Shown: positions 1 through 5,149 of the stretch, piece by piece
Layout of the letters: each line of letters opens with the position of its first letter
Position numbering within the stretch: the stretch's first letter is position 1
NCBI GenBank assembly: GCA_015522885.1
Contig: WALJ01000176.1
Coordinates: 1 to 6,803, forward strand
Length of the DNA stretch: 6,803 bases
Origin: Thermoplasmata archaeon
GTDB lineage: Archaea; Thermoplasmatota; Thermoplasmata; WALJ01
Reading direction: 5' to 3'
The notes under the pieces: generated by a model
What the model saw: only the letters and a program-made list of their open reading frames with translations
What the model was told of the DNA's origin: nothing
Database searches by the model: none
Position numbers and translations under genes: made by a program

Positions 1-1
1 A

Positions 2-109
2 AGCAGAAAATTGCTTGATGAGAAGTACAGACCGACAGAGTATGCCATTACAGAAAAAGGCGAAAGAATTGGGAAAAGTCTCAAAGAACTCATAGATTTG
101 GACATCTGA
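2..109 (+). CDS. Winged-helix transcriptional regulator, C-terminal fragment (HxlR-like)
   Basis: The first 35 codons of the window form an open frame ending in TGA at 107-109; the gene begins outside the window. The peptide contains KYRPTEYAITEKGERIG followed by an amphipathic helix. The pattern of P, then EY, a hydrophobic residue, T, E, K and G, is the typical wing-2 strand and start of the last helix of winged-helix regulators, and the EYxLTxKG form is common in HxlR/DUF24 proteins. Such proteins bind promoter DNA as dimers. With only the tail visible, ArsR-, MarR- or PadR-type alternatives cannot be excluded and the ligand is unknown. The next gene is convergent, so nothing visible is co-transcribed with it. 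Family is inferred from a short motif; that the frame is coding is fairly secure. Confidence 0.6.
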   Translation, partial: SRKLLDEKYRPTEYAITEKGERIGKSLKELIDLDI

Positions 110-206
110 CGGCATCCTTTATGCTCTCTCCATATCTTTCCTCCACTGTCGCACCTCTATATTCGAGAATGGCCGGTCTCTGTTTATGAATTTACACTGA
201 GTTCAC

Positions 207-227
207 ACACGATTATCATAATCGTGT
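207..227. repeat. 21-bp palindrome between convergent genes
   Basis: Arms ACACGATTAT (207-216) and ATAATCGTGT (218-227) are perfect reverse complements around a single C at 217. The site lies 98 nt past the end of the winged-helix fragment and 8 nt past the DUF447 stop codon, inside the convergent gap. With almost no loop it is more like a dimeric protein-binding site than an RNA hairpin, and no T-tract follows on either strand. It could still act as a bidirectional 3' end signal. The sequence is certain; the role is inferred. Confidence 0.6.
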
Positions 228-235
228 ATGAAGAA

Positions 236-817
236 TCACAGATGCTCCACGACCCACCTTCCAACAACATCATCCATATCCGCCAGCTCCAGTGCTCTCC
301 CCCTGAATTTTTCCCTAACATCTCCTTCGCTTATCAGATATCTTGTATATGCCACGAGAGCCATGATGTTCCTGTCCTCGCCCACTTTTATCGTGCCTTC
401 TGCGCTCCCCTTCCACATGAGTATTCTGGCATCTACATGCAGGACCTCGTTTTTTCCTATCTCATCCTCGATTTCCTCTTCACGGATGGATTCTACCCTG
501 CATATCGCCGTGCCTTTCGCACTTTTCATTGCAGGAAAACCCTGTTCCATTGTGATTTCACCCTCAAACTCCCGCTTTTCATCCCCCCATCCCTCCGTTG
601 CAGCCTTTATGAAAAGTTCCTTCTTCTCGTATGGAATGTAATTTACGGAAAAAACACCGCCTTTTCTCACATTCTCATAGGTATTGGAGCCCTTGAATGA
701 GCGGAGAAATATCCTGCCGGATTTCCTGGTTGCGGAGAGAGCAGCAGCGTTTATATGCCCGTTTTCCGTGATGACTATCGTTTCGTAGGGAATTCCATCC
801 TCTGGGAGTTCGCCCAT
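236..817 (-). CDS. DUF447 family protein (FMN-binding split-barrel type)
   Basis: This 193-residue protein has the length and landmarks of the archaeal DUF447 family. Near the N-terminus it reads YETIVITENG (11-20), then NAAALSAT (23-30), strands with IFLRSFKGSNTYENV (36-50), then VFSVNYIP (55-62). This is the layout of a flavin-reductase-like split barrel, and family members have been crystallised with FMN. The C-terminal half (about 120-193) is helical and ends in VVGRWVVEHL. The reaction is not known; a soluble cytoplasmic flavoprotein is the best inference. The start at 817 is supported by AAGGAG seven nt upstream, inside the last codons of scpB, with only 4 nt between the genes, so the two are probably translated from one mRNA. 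No signal peptide or membrane segment is seen. The family call is fairly secure; the function is open. Confidence 0.8.
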   Translation of the reverse strand: MGELPEDGIPYETIVITENGHINAAALSATRKSGRIFLRSFKGSNTYENVRKGGVFSVNYIPYEKKELFIKAATEGWGDEKREFEGEITMEQGFPAMKSAKGTAICRVESIREEEIEDEIGKNEVLHVDARILMWKGSAEGTIKVGEDRNIMALVAYTRYLISEGDVREKFRGRALELADMDDVVGRWVVEHL

Positions 818-821
818 CCGC

Positions 822-1358
822 TTACTCCTTCTTACCGGAAACCTGTGTGTCCAGTCCGGCTCTTTCGGCCAGTATCCTCTTTATGTCTTCAGGTGTCGCG
901 CCTTCCAGACCGAAGTACTCGGCGAATTTCGGTGTTATGTAGATGACCATGTATCTGCTCTCTCGTTTCTTCTTTATCAGTCCCATATCCTCGAGAGTTC
1001 GTATGTGTTCCAGAACCCTCGAGCCGACCATCTCCTCCAGCATCGCCTGTTTGACCGGCTGGTGGTAGCCTATGAGCGCAGCGGTTTTAAGCACATCCAG
1101 AGGGAGCTCCGTCGGAATCACCTGCATGGCTATGTCAGCATACTTCTCTTTTAACTGCATCGAGTATTTATTGCCGATTTTTACCAGTTCTATGGCCGTA
1201 TCTCTCGAAGAGTATTCCTCGATTAGAAAATCCACGGCCTCCCTGACCTTCCTTCTTCCCACACCTGTTATCTTTTCAATCTCGCTTATGCTCAGGGGTT
1301 TTCCGGCGGAGAAGAGCGCAGCCTCCACCTTCAGGTCCTCGTCAACGAATTCTGACAT
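822..1358 (-). CDS. scpB: Segregation and condensation protein ScpB
   Basis: This 178-residue protein is a full-length ScpB, the paired winged-helix subunit that binds the ScpA kleisin of the SMC complex and helps organise and segregate the chromosome. The first winged helix spans about 8-75 and begins VEAALFSAGKPLSISEI. The second (about 84-150) carries the ScpB hallmarks LPLDVLKTAALIGYHQPV (85-102), the recognition-helix region RVLEHIRTLEDMGLI (114-128) and TPKFAEYFGLEG (142-153). A charged tail follows. Neither scpA nor smc is adjacent, so the complex genes are split in this genome or lie outside the window. The ATG at 1358 has no Shine-Dalgarno but has a TATA box centred 25 nt upstream, so a leaderless mRNA starting at or next to the ATG is likely. 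DUF447 follows after 4 nt. The identity is secure. Confidence 0.92.
   Translation of the reverse strand: MSEFVDEDLKVEAALFSAGKPLSISEIEKITGVGRRKVREAVDFLIEEYSSRDTAIELVKIGNKYSMQLKEKYADIAMQVIPTELPLDVLKTAALIGYHQPVKQAMLEEMVGSRVLEHIRTLEDMGLIKKKRESRYMVIYITPKFAEYFGLEGATPEDIKRILAERAGLDTQVSGKKE
825..830 (-). promoter_or_regulatory. Shine-Dalgarno of the DUF447 gene
   Basis: AAGGAG on the minus strand ends seven nt before the ATG at 817. It is made of the last scpB codons (Lys-Glu), so scpB translation runs over it. It fixes the DUF447 start and indicates translational coupling. Confidence 0.75.
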
Positions 1359-1379
1359 GCGGGTAGATTGAAATGAGGC

Positions 1380-1386
1380 TTATAAA
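1380..1386 (-). promoter_or_regulatory. TATA box for scpB-DUF447
   Basis: TTTATAA on the minus strand is centred at about 1383, 25 nt before the scpB ATG. It sits just past the stop codon of the MIP18 gene (1390), so scpB has its own promoter despite the 31-nt gap. No Shine-Dalgarno lies between the box and the ATG, consistent with leaderless transcription. Confidence 0.65.
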
Positions 1387-1389
1387 CTT

Positions 1390-1692
1390 TTACAGACCCA
1401 GCGCCTGCCTGGCTTCGGCGCTCATCATCTCAGGGCTCCACGGAGGGTCGAAAGTGAGTTTGACATCCACATGCTCGACGCCTTCCATCTGATGTATTCT
1501 GCGGCCCACGTATTCCGTTATAAGCTGGGCCAGCGGACATCCCGGAACCGTGAGTGTCATATCTACCTTGACCTTCTTCCCTTCATCCTCGACTTCGACT
1601 CCGTATATCAGACCGAGTTCGACGACATTCAGGCCTATCTCGGGGTCGATGACCTCTTTGAGAGCTTCCATTATCTCTTCCTTAGTGGGCAT
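1390..1692 (-). CDS. MIP18/DUF59 family Fe-S cluster assembly protein (SufT/PaaD-like)
   Basis: This 100-residue single-domain protein carries the complete MIP18 signature: DPEIGLNVVELGLIY (16-30), TVPGCPL (48-54) with the conserved cysteine at 52, and FDPPWSPEMMS (81-91). Family members help deliver or mature iron-sulfur clusters on target proteins (SufT, PaaD, eukaryotic MIP18/CIA2), and the cysteine is the residue expected to handle iron or cluster. Length matches stand-alone archaeal members. No suf or apbC/nbp35 gene is nearby, so its client is unknown. The ATG at 1692 lacks a Shine-Dalgarno; a TATA box centred 24 nt upstream suggests a leaderless mRNA. An upstream ATG on the same strand is out of frame. 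The family is secure; the exact client and pathway branch are not. Confidence 0.9.
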   Translation of the reverse strand: MPTKEEIMEALKEVIDPEIGLNVVELGLIYGVEVEDEGKKVKVDMTLTVPGCPLAQLITEYVGRRIHQMEGVEHVDVKLTFDPPWSPEMMSAEARQALGL

Positions 1693-1711
1693 AGGCGCTC
1701 ATCGAAGCCCC

Positions 1712-1720
1712 ATATTTATA
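1712..1720 (-). promoter_or_regulatory. TATA box of the MIP18 gene
   Basis: TATAAATAT on the minus strand is centred 24 nt before the ATG at 1692. The upstream flank, where the BRE should lie, is one arm of an inverted repeat (1720-1759), so a protein bound there would overlap the TBP/TFB site. Confidence 0.7.
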
Positions 1721-1759
1721 GCCTTTGGCCCACAAATGAGCTCTATCATGCCAAAGGCT
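1720..1759. repeat. 10-bp inverted repeat at the MIP18 promoter
   Basis: AGCCTTTGGC (1720-1729) and GCCAAAGGCT (1750-1759) are exact reverse complements with a 20-nt spacer. The proximal arm abuts the TATA box of the MIP18 gene and covers the expected BRE. Arm centres are 30 nt apart, roughly three helical turns. It may be an operator, or a hairpin in the 3' region of the upstream membrane-protein transcript. The rest of the 1693-1829 gap shows only a small palindrome, CACTA-T-TAGTG, at 1772-1782. Confidence 0.5.
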
Positions 1760-1829
1760 GCTAGTCAGAGACACTATTAGTGCGGAAACTTATGCTCCCG
1801 GCATATACTCTTTGAGACAGAATCGCCCC

Positions 1830-2495
1830 TTAACGAAAAGTCCATGACACGGTGGCCTCATGTGTGTTTGTATCGACGGCCTTTACGAAAAACACCGTAT
1901 CTCTCGGAGGCAGAGCGCTCAAATTGAAGATATAGGTGCTGTTCTCCAAGCTCTTCATCGGCATCCACGTGTGATTTCCGTACTTTATTTCCACGGAATC
2001 TATTCCGCTGTTGTCCGTGACCATGGCGACTATGCGGTAATCGGAGAAATTTCCGGTGCCGTTGTATGCGAACCAGCCGTCATCGGCTTGCACAAAGCCC
2101 TCGAGGTGCACATTCTCAATCTCCGGAGCGCTGAGGTCTGCAAAAGGCATGTTCACACAGAGGATGAAGACAGCCAGCCATGAGAAGAGGTATATCGCTC
2201 CGTGGGCCACATAATCCTTCTTTCTCAGAAGAGAAGGGTCGGCCTTGAAAAGAGGATAGATGAATTTGAAGAAGAAGAAACCCGACAGACCGATAAGAGC
2301 GCTCCCCGCCCATGAATCCGTGCTTATGAAGACTACGGCCGAGACTACGGCAAAGAGCGCTCCCAGAACAACTATCGATATGCTCGCTCTGGCTTTGTTC
2401 ATCTCCTCTTCAATATACTCTTTCTCGTCGAACTCGGGAGGAGTGAATACTTCCTTCTCTTCCTCTTCTTCTTTCTCGTGCCTTCGTCTTGCCAT
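1830..2495 (-). CDS. Three-helix membrane protein with glycosylation-rich outer domain
   Basis: This 221-residue protein is not assigned to a named family. Residues 1-34 are a highly charged tail with a run of glutamates after an Arg-rich start. Three hydrophobic segments follow: about 36-58, 63-84 and 98-117. Positive charges in the 85-97 loop (KADPSLLRKK) place that loop and the N-terminus in the cytoplasm, so residues 118-221 would be outside. The outer part reads like a small beta-sandwich (Ig or fibronectin-like), ending VFFVKAVDTN...VSWTF, and has five N-glycosylation sequons at Asn 145, 149, 174, 185 and 191. The VTDNSGIDSVEIKYG stretch resembles repeats in archaeal surface proteins. 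The ATG at 2495 has no Shine-Dalgarno and a T-rich TATA-like box 26 nt upstream. The neighbouring genes give no role. Topology is inferred from charge distribution. Confidence 0.8.
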   Translation of the reverse strand: MARRRHEKEEEEEKEVFTPPEFDEKEYIEEEMNKARASISIVVLGALFAVVSAVVFISTDSWAGSALIGLSGFFFFKFIYPLFKADPSLLRKKDYVAHGAIYLFSWLAVFILCVNMPFADLSAPEIENVHLEGFVQADDGWFAYNGTGNFSDYRIVAMVTDNSGIDSVEIKYGNHTWMPMKSLENSTYIFNLSALPPRDTVFFVKAVDTNTHEATVSWTFR

Positions 2496-2516
2496 GAGGA
2501 GCGCATTCGGTAGGGG

Positions 2517-2526
2517 TTAAAAAAAC
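2517..2526 (-). promoter_or_regulatory. TATA-like box of the membrane-protein gene
   Basis: GTTTTTTTAA on the minus strand is centred about 26 nt before the ATG at 2495. It is a weaker match than the other boxes in the window, but its spacing is the same and no Shine-Dalgarno precedes the gene. Confidence 0.5.
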
Positions 2527-2663
2527 TTGCCTTTTCAATCATGCTAAGCAGAGAAAAAGAAAAGACAGGAAGAAGATTGGATGAAGAACCCAACTGCAGC
2601 AAGCTGCGAGGGTATCAATCGAATGAATTCGGGATGCCGGATGCAGATTGTCGTGTCAAAGAC

Positions 2664-2671
2664 TATAAATA
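2664..2671 (+). promoter_or_regulatory. TATA box of the winged-helix NTPase gene
   Basis: TATAAATA is centred about 26 nt before the ATG at 2693, which argues for the 2693 start and a leaderless mRNA. The rest of the 197-nt divergent gap (2496-2692) is purine-rich on the plus strand and shows only a short hairpin, GCAGC-AA-GCTGC, at 2596-2607. Confidence 0.7.
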
Positions 2672-2692
2672 TAAGGATTTCAATTATCAGTC

Positions 2693-3886
2693 ATGCGCTC
2701 CGAAAGAGGAAAAATGGAAACGAAATCAAAGGTTCTCGTCCATCTGCTCAGATTCACGGGTTTTGCCGACGAACTGCTGGTTCCCATGGAAATAACACAG
2801 AGAGGCATCGCAGATGCGACAGGAGTGAAGCTCACACACATATCGCGTGTTCTTAAGACAAAGATATCGGAAGGTCTGGTCAGCGAAAAAAAGGCCCATG
2901 TGGAGGGTATTCGCCGGAGGGTGAAGGTGTATTTTCTGACCCGCAAAGGCATGGAAAAAGCGAATGAAATAATGGCTTCTCTGGAAAAAATACGATTTCC
3001 TGCCGTCGTTGACGGCGAAAAAAGAGATGTGGATTACAGCGAGATAAAAGACAGGGTAACGGCAGGAATACTCGAAGTCATGGATATGGTGGAAAAAGAA
3101 GGCTATGCGGATGTTGACTCCCTATACCCTCAACCGGTGGGAACCGCACTTGTGTATCACCCTCCGGAGATCGAGAGATTTGTAGGCAGAAGCAGAGAGA
3201 TGGAGGAACTGAGCTCCCTTATAGGAGATGAGGGCATCAAAGTGCTGATTGTCTTCGGCAACCCGGGTTATGGGAAAACCACTCTCTTATTCAATGTTCT
3301 CCGAAAATTTGCAGGTAAGGCCAATATGCTGTGGTATCCGGTGAACGGAAAAACCAAGCTCAGGGACATATTGAACGCAATATCCTCGTTTCTGTCATCT
3401 CTGAGAAAACCGGGGCTCGAAGCGCTCCTTTTCGAAAATAGGCCGGTGGAAGAGCTTGCAAAGGCGATAGCTTCGAGAATAAGCGGCACGAAATCGATTC
3501 TTATCTTTGACGGATACGGGGAGATGAGGGATGAGGTGGTCGAGTTCTTTCTGGACCTCCTGCAGTTCATGGAAAGCATCGAAGGTGTGAAACTCATATT
3601 AACCGCCCGGGAGGACACCCCATACTACTCGAGGTTCTATGGGCCCAAGGATGTCGAAAAGGGAACCGTGCACGAATATCACCTTTCCGGCCTGTCCCTA
3701 AAAGACACCGGGGAATTTCTCGGAATGAAAGAGGGTGATGCACTGAAAAAGATTCACCTGTTCACGAAAGGCAACCCGGCGCTCCTGAAAATGCTCTTAA
3801 ATCGTGATTTCGAAGGCCTGAAATCCACCGGCAGGTTCAGCATAGAAGAGATAAACATGCTTCTATATCTTAGCGAAAAGGATTAG
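2693..3886 (+). CDS. Winged-helix DNA-binding protein fused to a STAND/AAA-type NTPase
   Basis: This 397-residue protein has an N-terminal winged helix (about 12-95), with ITQRGIADATGVKLTHISRVL (34-54) as helix-turn-helix and RVKVYFLTRKG (76-86) as wing. A linker leads to FVGRSREMEEL (163-173), the usual entry to STAND and related NTPase domains. Walker A is GNPGYGKTT (189-197), Walker B is ILIFDGYGE (269-277), a sensor-like strand LILTARED lies at 301-308, and KGNP (359-362) fits the GxP motif of STAND winged-helix regions. A nucleotide-controlled transcription regulator is inferred. Many relatives continue with another winged helix and TPR-like repeats; this one stops 15 residues after that point, and no continuation is seen in the frame downstream. 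The 2693 ATG fits the TATA spacing; an ATG at 2714 preceded by GAGG is an alternative. Effector and targets are unknown. Confidence 0.85.
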   Translation: MRSERGKMETKSKVLVHLLRFTGFADELLVPMEITQRGIADATGVKLTHISRVLKTKISEGLVSEKKAHVEGIRRRVKVYFLTRKGMEKANEIMASLEKIRFPAVVDGEKRDVDYSEIKDRVTAGILEVMDMVEKEGYADVDSLYPQPVGTALVYHPPEIERFVGRSREMEELSSLIGDEGIKVLIVFGNPGYGKTTLLFNVLRKFAGKANMLWYPVNGKTKLRDILNAISSFLSSLRKPGLEALLFENRPVEELAKAIASRISGTKSILIFDGYGEMRDEVVEFFLDLLQFMESIEGVKLILTAREDTPYYSRFYGPKDVEKGTVHEYHLSGLSLKDTGEFLGMKEGDALKKIHLFTKGNPALLKMLLNRDFEGLKSTGRFSIEEINMLLYLSEKD

Positions 3887-4050
3887 GGAACGAGGTCGGG
3901 TATTCCGTCCTTTATCCGGTATTCTTTACCGCATTTCCTGCATTTCAGCGTACCGGATACTATCTTATCCCCTTCCTTCTTCGGATTTTTTAGCTCGAGC
4001 TCCCCTTTGCAAACAGGGCAGCAGAGTATCTCCAATGTCTTTTCACGCAT
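3883..4050 (-). CDS. Trm112-like zinc-ribbon protein (methyltransferase activator)
   Basis: This 55-residue protein is easily missed by length cut-offs. It begins MREKTLEILCCPVCKGELEL and has two cysteine pairs, Cys11/Cys14 (CPVC) and Cys37/Cys40 (CRKC), which form one zinc site. The landmark SGTLKC (32-37) and the ending YRIKDGIPDLVP are typical of archaeal Trm112. In eukaryotes and archaea Trm112 is the small stabilising and activating partner of several class I methyltransferases that modify tRNA, rRNA or release factor. No methyltransferase gene is adjacent. The ATG overlaps the end of the M20 gene by 8 bp (ATGCGTGA), with AGGTGA five nt upstream, indicating translational coupling. Its stop codon overlaps the stop of the convergent NTPase gene by 3 bases (3884-3885 shared within 3883-3886). 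UPF0434-type zinc ribbons are similar, but the full pattern fits Trm112 better. Confidence 0.88.
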   Translation of the reverse strand: MREKTLEILCCPVCKGELELKNPKKEGDKIVSGTLKCRKCGKEYRIKDGIPDLVP

Positions 4051-5149
4051 GTTCTTCACCTGTCCTTTTTATGAATTCATAGTAGAACTCGGCCACCCTA
4101 TCAACCGAATCGATATAAACATATTCGTTTGCAGAGTGCCAGTTCGCACCTTTCGGACCGTAGACGACGACAGGCATCTTTTTCGCGAAAAGATTGTAAT
4201 CACCTACGGATTTGCCATATATCGGCCGGAAATCACCGTATTTTTCCCTGTACATCCCGGCGAAATGCCTTATGCGCTCTTCCTCCGGTGAAAACTCGTA
4301 TGCTTCGAGGAACGGCGTCGGTCTCGGATGCCATCCTATCCCGGCATCGCAGGGAATTTTTAGTGAATCGAGTAGTGTTCTTACTTCTCCAATCACAGAG
4401 CCCCTGTCCTCTCCGGGAACGACGTGCCTGTCTATCACAACCCTGCAGAGTTCCGGTACCGAAAGAAATTCCCCGCCACCTTCTATTTTAAGAGGGGTTA
4501 CCGAGCCTTTTCCCATCTTTTCATCTGTCTTTAATGAGATTTCCCCGATGTTTTTAATGAGTTCGGAAGCGCAGCTTATCGCATTTTCACCTGTTTCCGG
4601 CCTTGCTCCGTGTGCCGACTTTCCTCTGAATGTCAGTTCGAGTACATATCTTCCCCTCGCACCGAGCATGGGTCTCTCATTCGTGGGTTCGGCTATAAGG
4701 GCCATATCTCCTTCCACCTCTTTCAGGAGTTCGAATGCGCCCTGAGAGTATATCTCCTCGTCAACAACCGCAGTAAAAATGAGGTTTACCGGCAGTTTTT
4801 CCCTGACAACTCTCCTGTAAGCCCATATTATGGCAGCGAGCCCTCCCTTCATATCAGCGCTCCCCAGTCCGTAGAGTTTCCCGTCCTCTATCTCGGGGGA
4901 GTAAGGGTCTCTCGTCCATGCCTCCGACGGCTCCACGGTGTCCATGTGTCCGTTGAGAACGATTACGGGGGCATTCTCGGAGCCGTGATACTCCGAAATG
5001 AGATTGAAGCCTGTGTCATCCACTCTCTGCCTTCTGACCCTTATCGGATGAAGTATGGCCTCTATCTCTCCGGCTAACTTGGATTCGTACCTGCTGACGC
5101 TTGGAATTCTCACCAGTCTCCGGGCAATCTCAATTGCGTCTATTTGCAT
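4043..5149 (-). CDS. M20 family zinc metallopeptidase (ArgE/DapE-like deacylase or dipeptidase)
   Basis: This 368-residue protein has the M20 catalytic domain interrupted by a dimerisation domain (about 165-275). Expected residues are all present: metal ligand His68 with Asp70 in LNGHMDTV (65-72), bridging Asp99 in GLGSADMKGG (94-103), catalytic Glu131 and ligand Glu132 in DEEIYSQGA, Glu154 in AEPT (153-156), and His338 in NWHSANEY (336-343). His180 in SAHGARPE is the dimer-domain histidine that reaches the partner active site. The enzyme should hydrolyse an amide bond in the cytoplasm using two zinc or cobalt ions. Substrate cannot be read from sequence: acetylornithine, succinyl-diaminopimelate, LysW-linked lysine or a dipeptide are all possible. 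The ATG overlaps purD by 20 bp; a G-rich AGGGGGA lies very close to it, an unusually short spacing. No later in-frame start keeps the first helix. Confidence 0.9.
   Translation of the reverse strand: MQIDAIEIARRLVRIPSVSRYESKLAGEIEAILHPIRVRRQRVDDTGFNLISEYHGSENAPVIVLNGHMDTVEPSEAWTRDPYSPEIEDGKLYGLGSADMKGGLAAIIWAYRRVVREKLPVNLIFTAVVDEEIYSQGAFELLKEVEGDMALIAEPTNERPMLGARGRYVLELTFRGKSAHGARPETGENAISCASELIKNIGEISLKTDEKMGKGSVTPLKIEGGGEFLSVPELCRVVIDRHVVPGEDRGSVIGEVRTLLDSLKIPCDAGIGWHPRPTPFLEAYEFSPEEERIRHFAGMYREKYGDFRPIYGKSVGDYNLFAKKMPVVVYGPKGANWHSANEYVYIDSVDRVAEFYYEFIKRTGEEHA
4056..4061 (-). promoter_or_regulatory. Shine-Dalgarno of the Trm112-like gene
   Basis: AGGTGA on the minus strand lies five nt before the ATG at 4050, within the last codons of the M20 gene. 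It supports the start and the coupled translation of the two genes. Confidence 0.65.

Noticed and set aside
224..700. Plus-strand open frames of 137-158 codons
   Set aside because: They lie antisense to DUF447, have no recognisable motif and carry the low-complexity Ser/Pro/Cys look of shadow frames.
1693..1829. Checked as a possible tRNA or small RNA because of the paired arms
   Set aside because: No acceptor, anticodon or T-arm arrangement and no C/D-box pattern could be found; the region is better explained as promoter plus inverted repeats.
2541..2856. Plus-strand frames of 84 and 91 codons in the divergent gap
   Set aside because: They run out of frame into the NTPase gene, cover its TATA box, and show no family features.
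3986..3991. T6 run on the plus strand downstream of the NTPase, possible terminator
   Set aside because: It is explained by Lys codons of trm112 on the other strand, and it lies 100 nt past the stop; nothing else supports a terminator.
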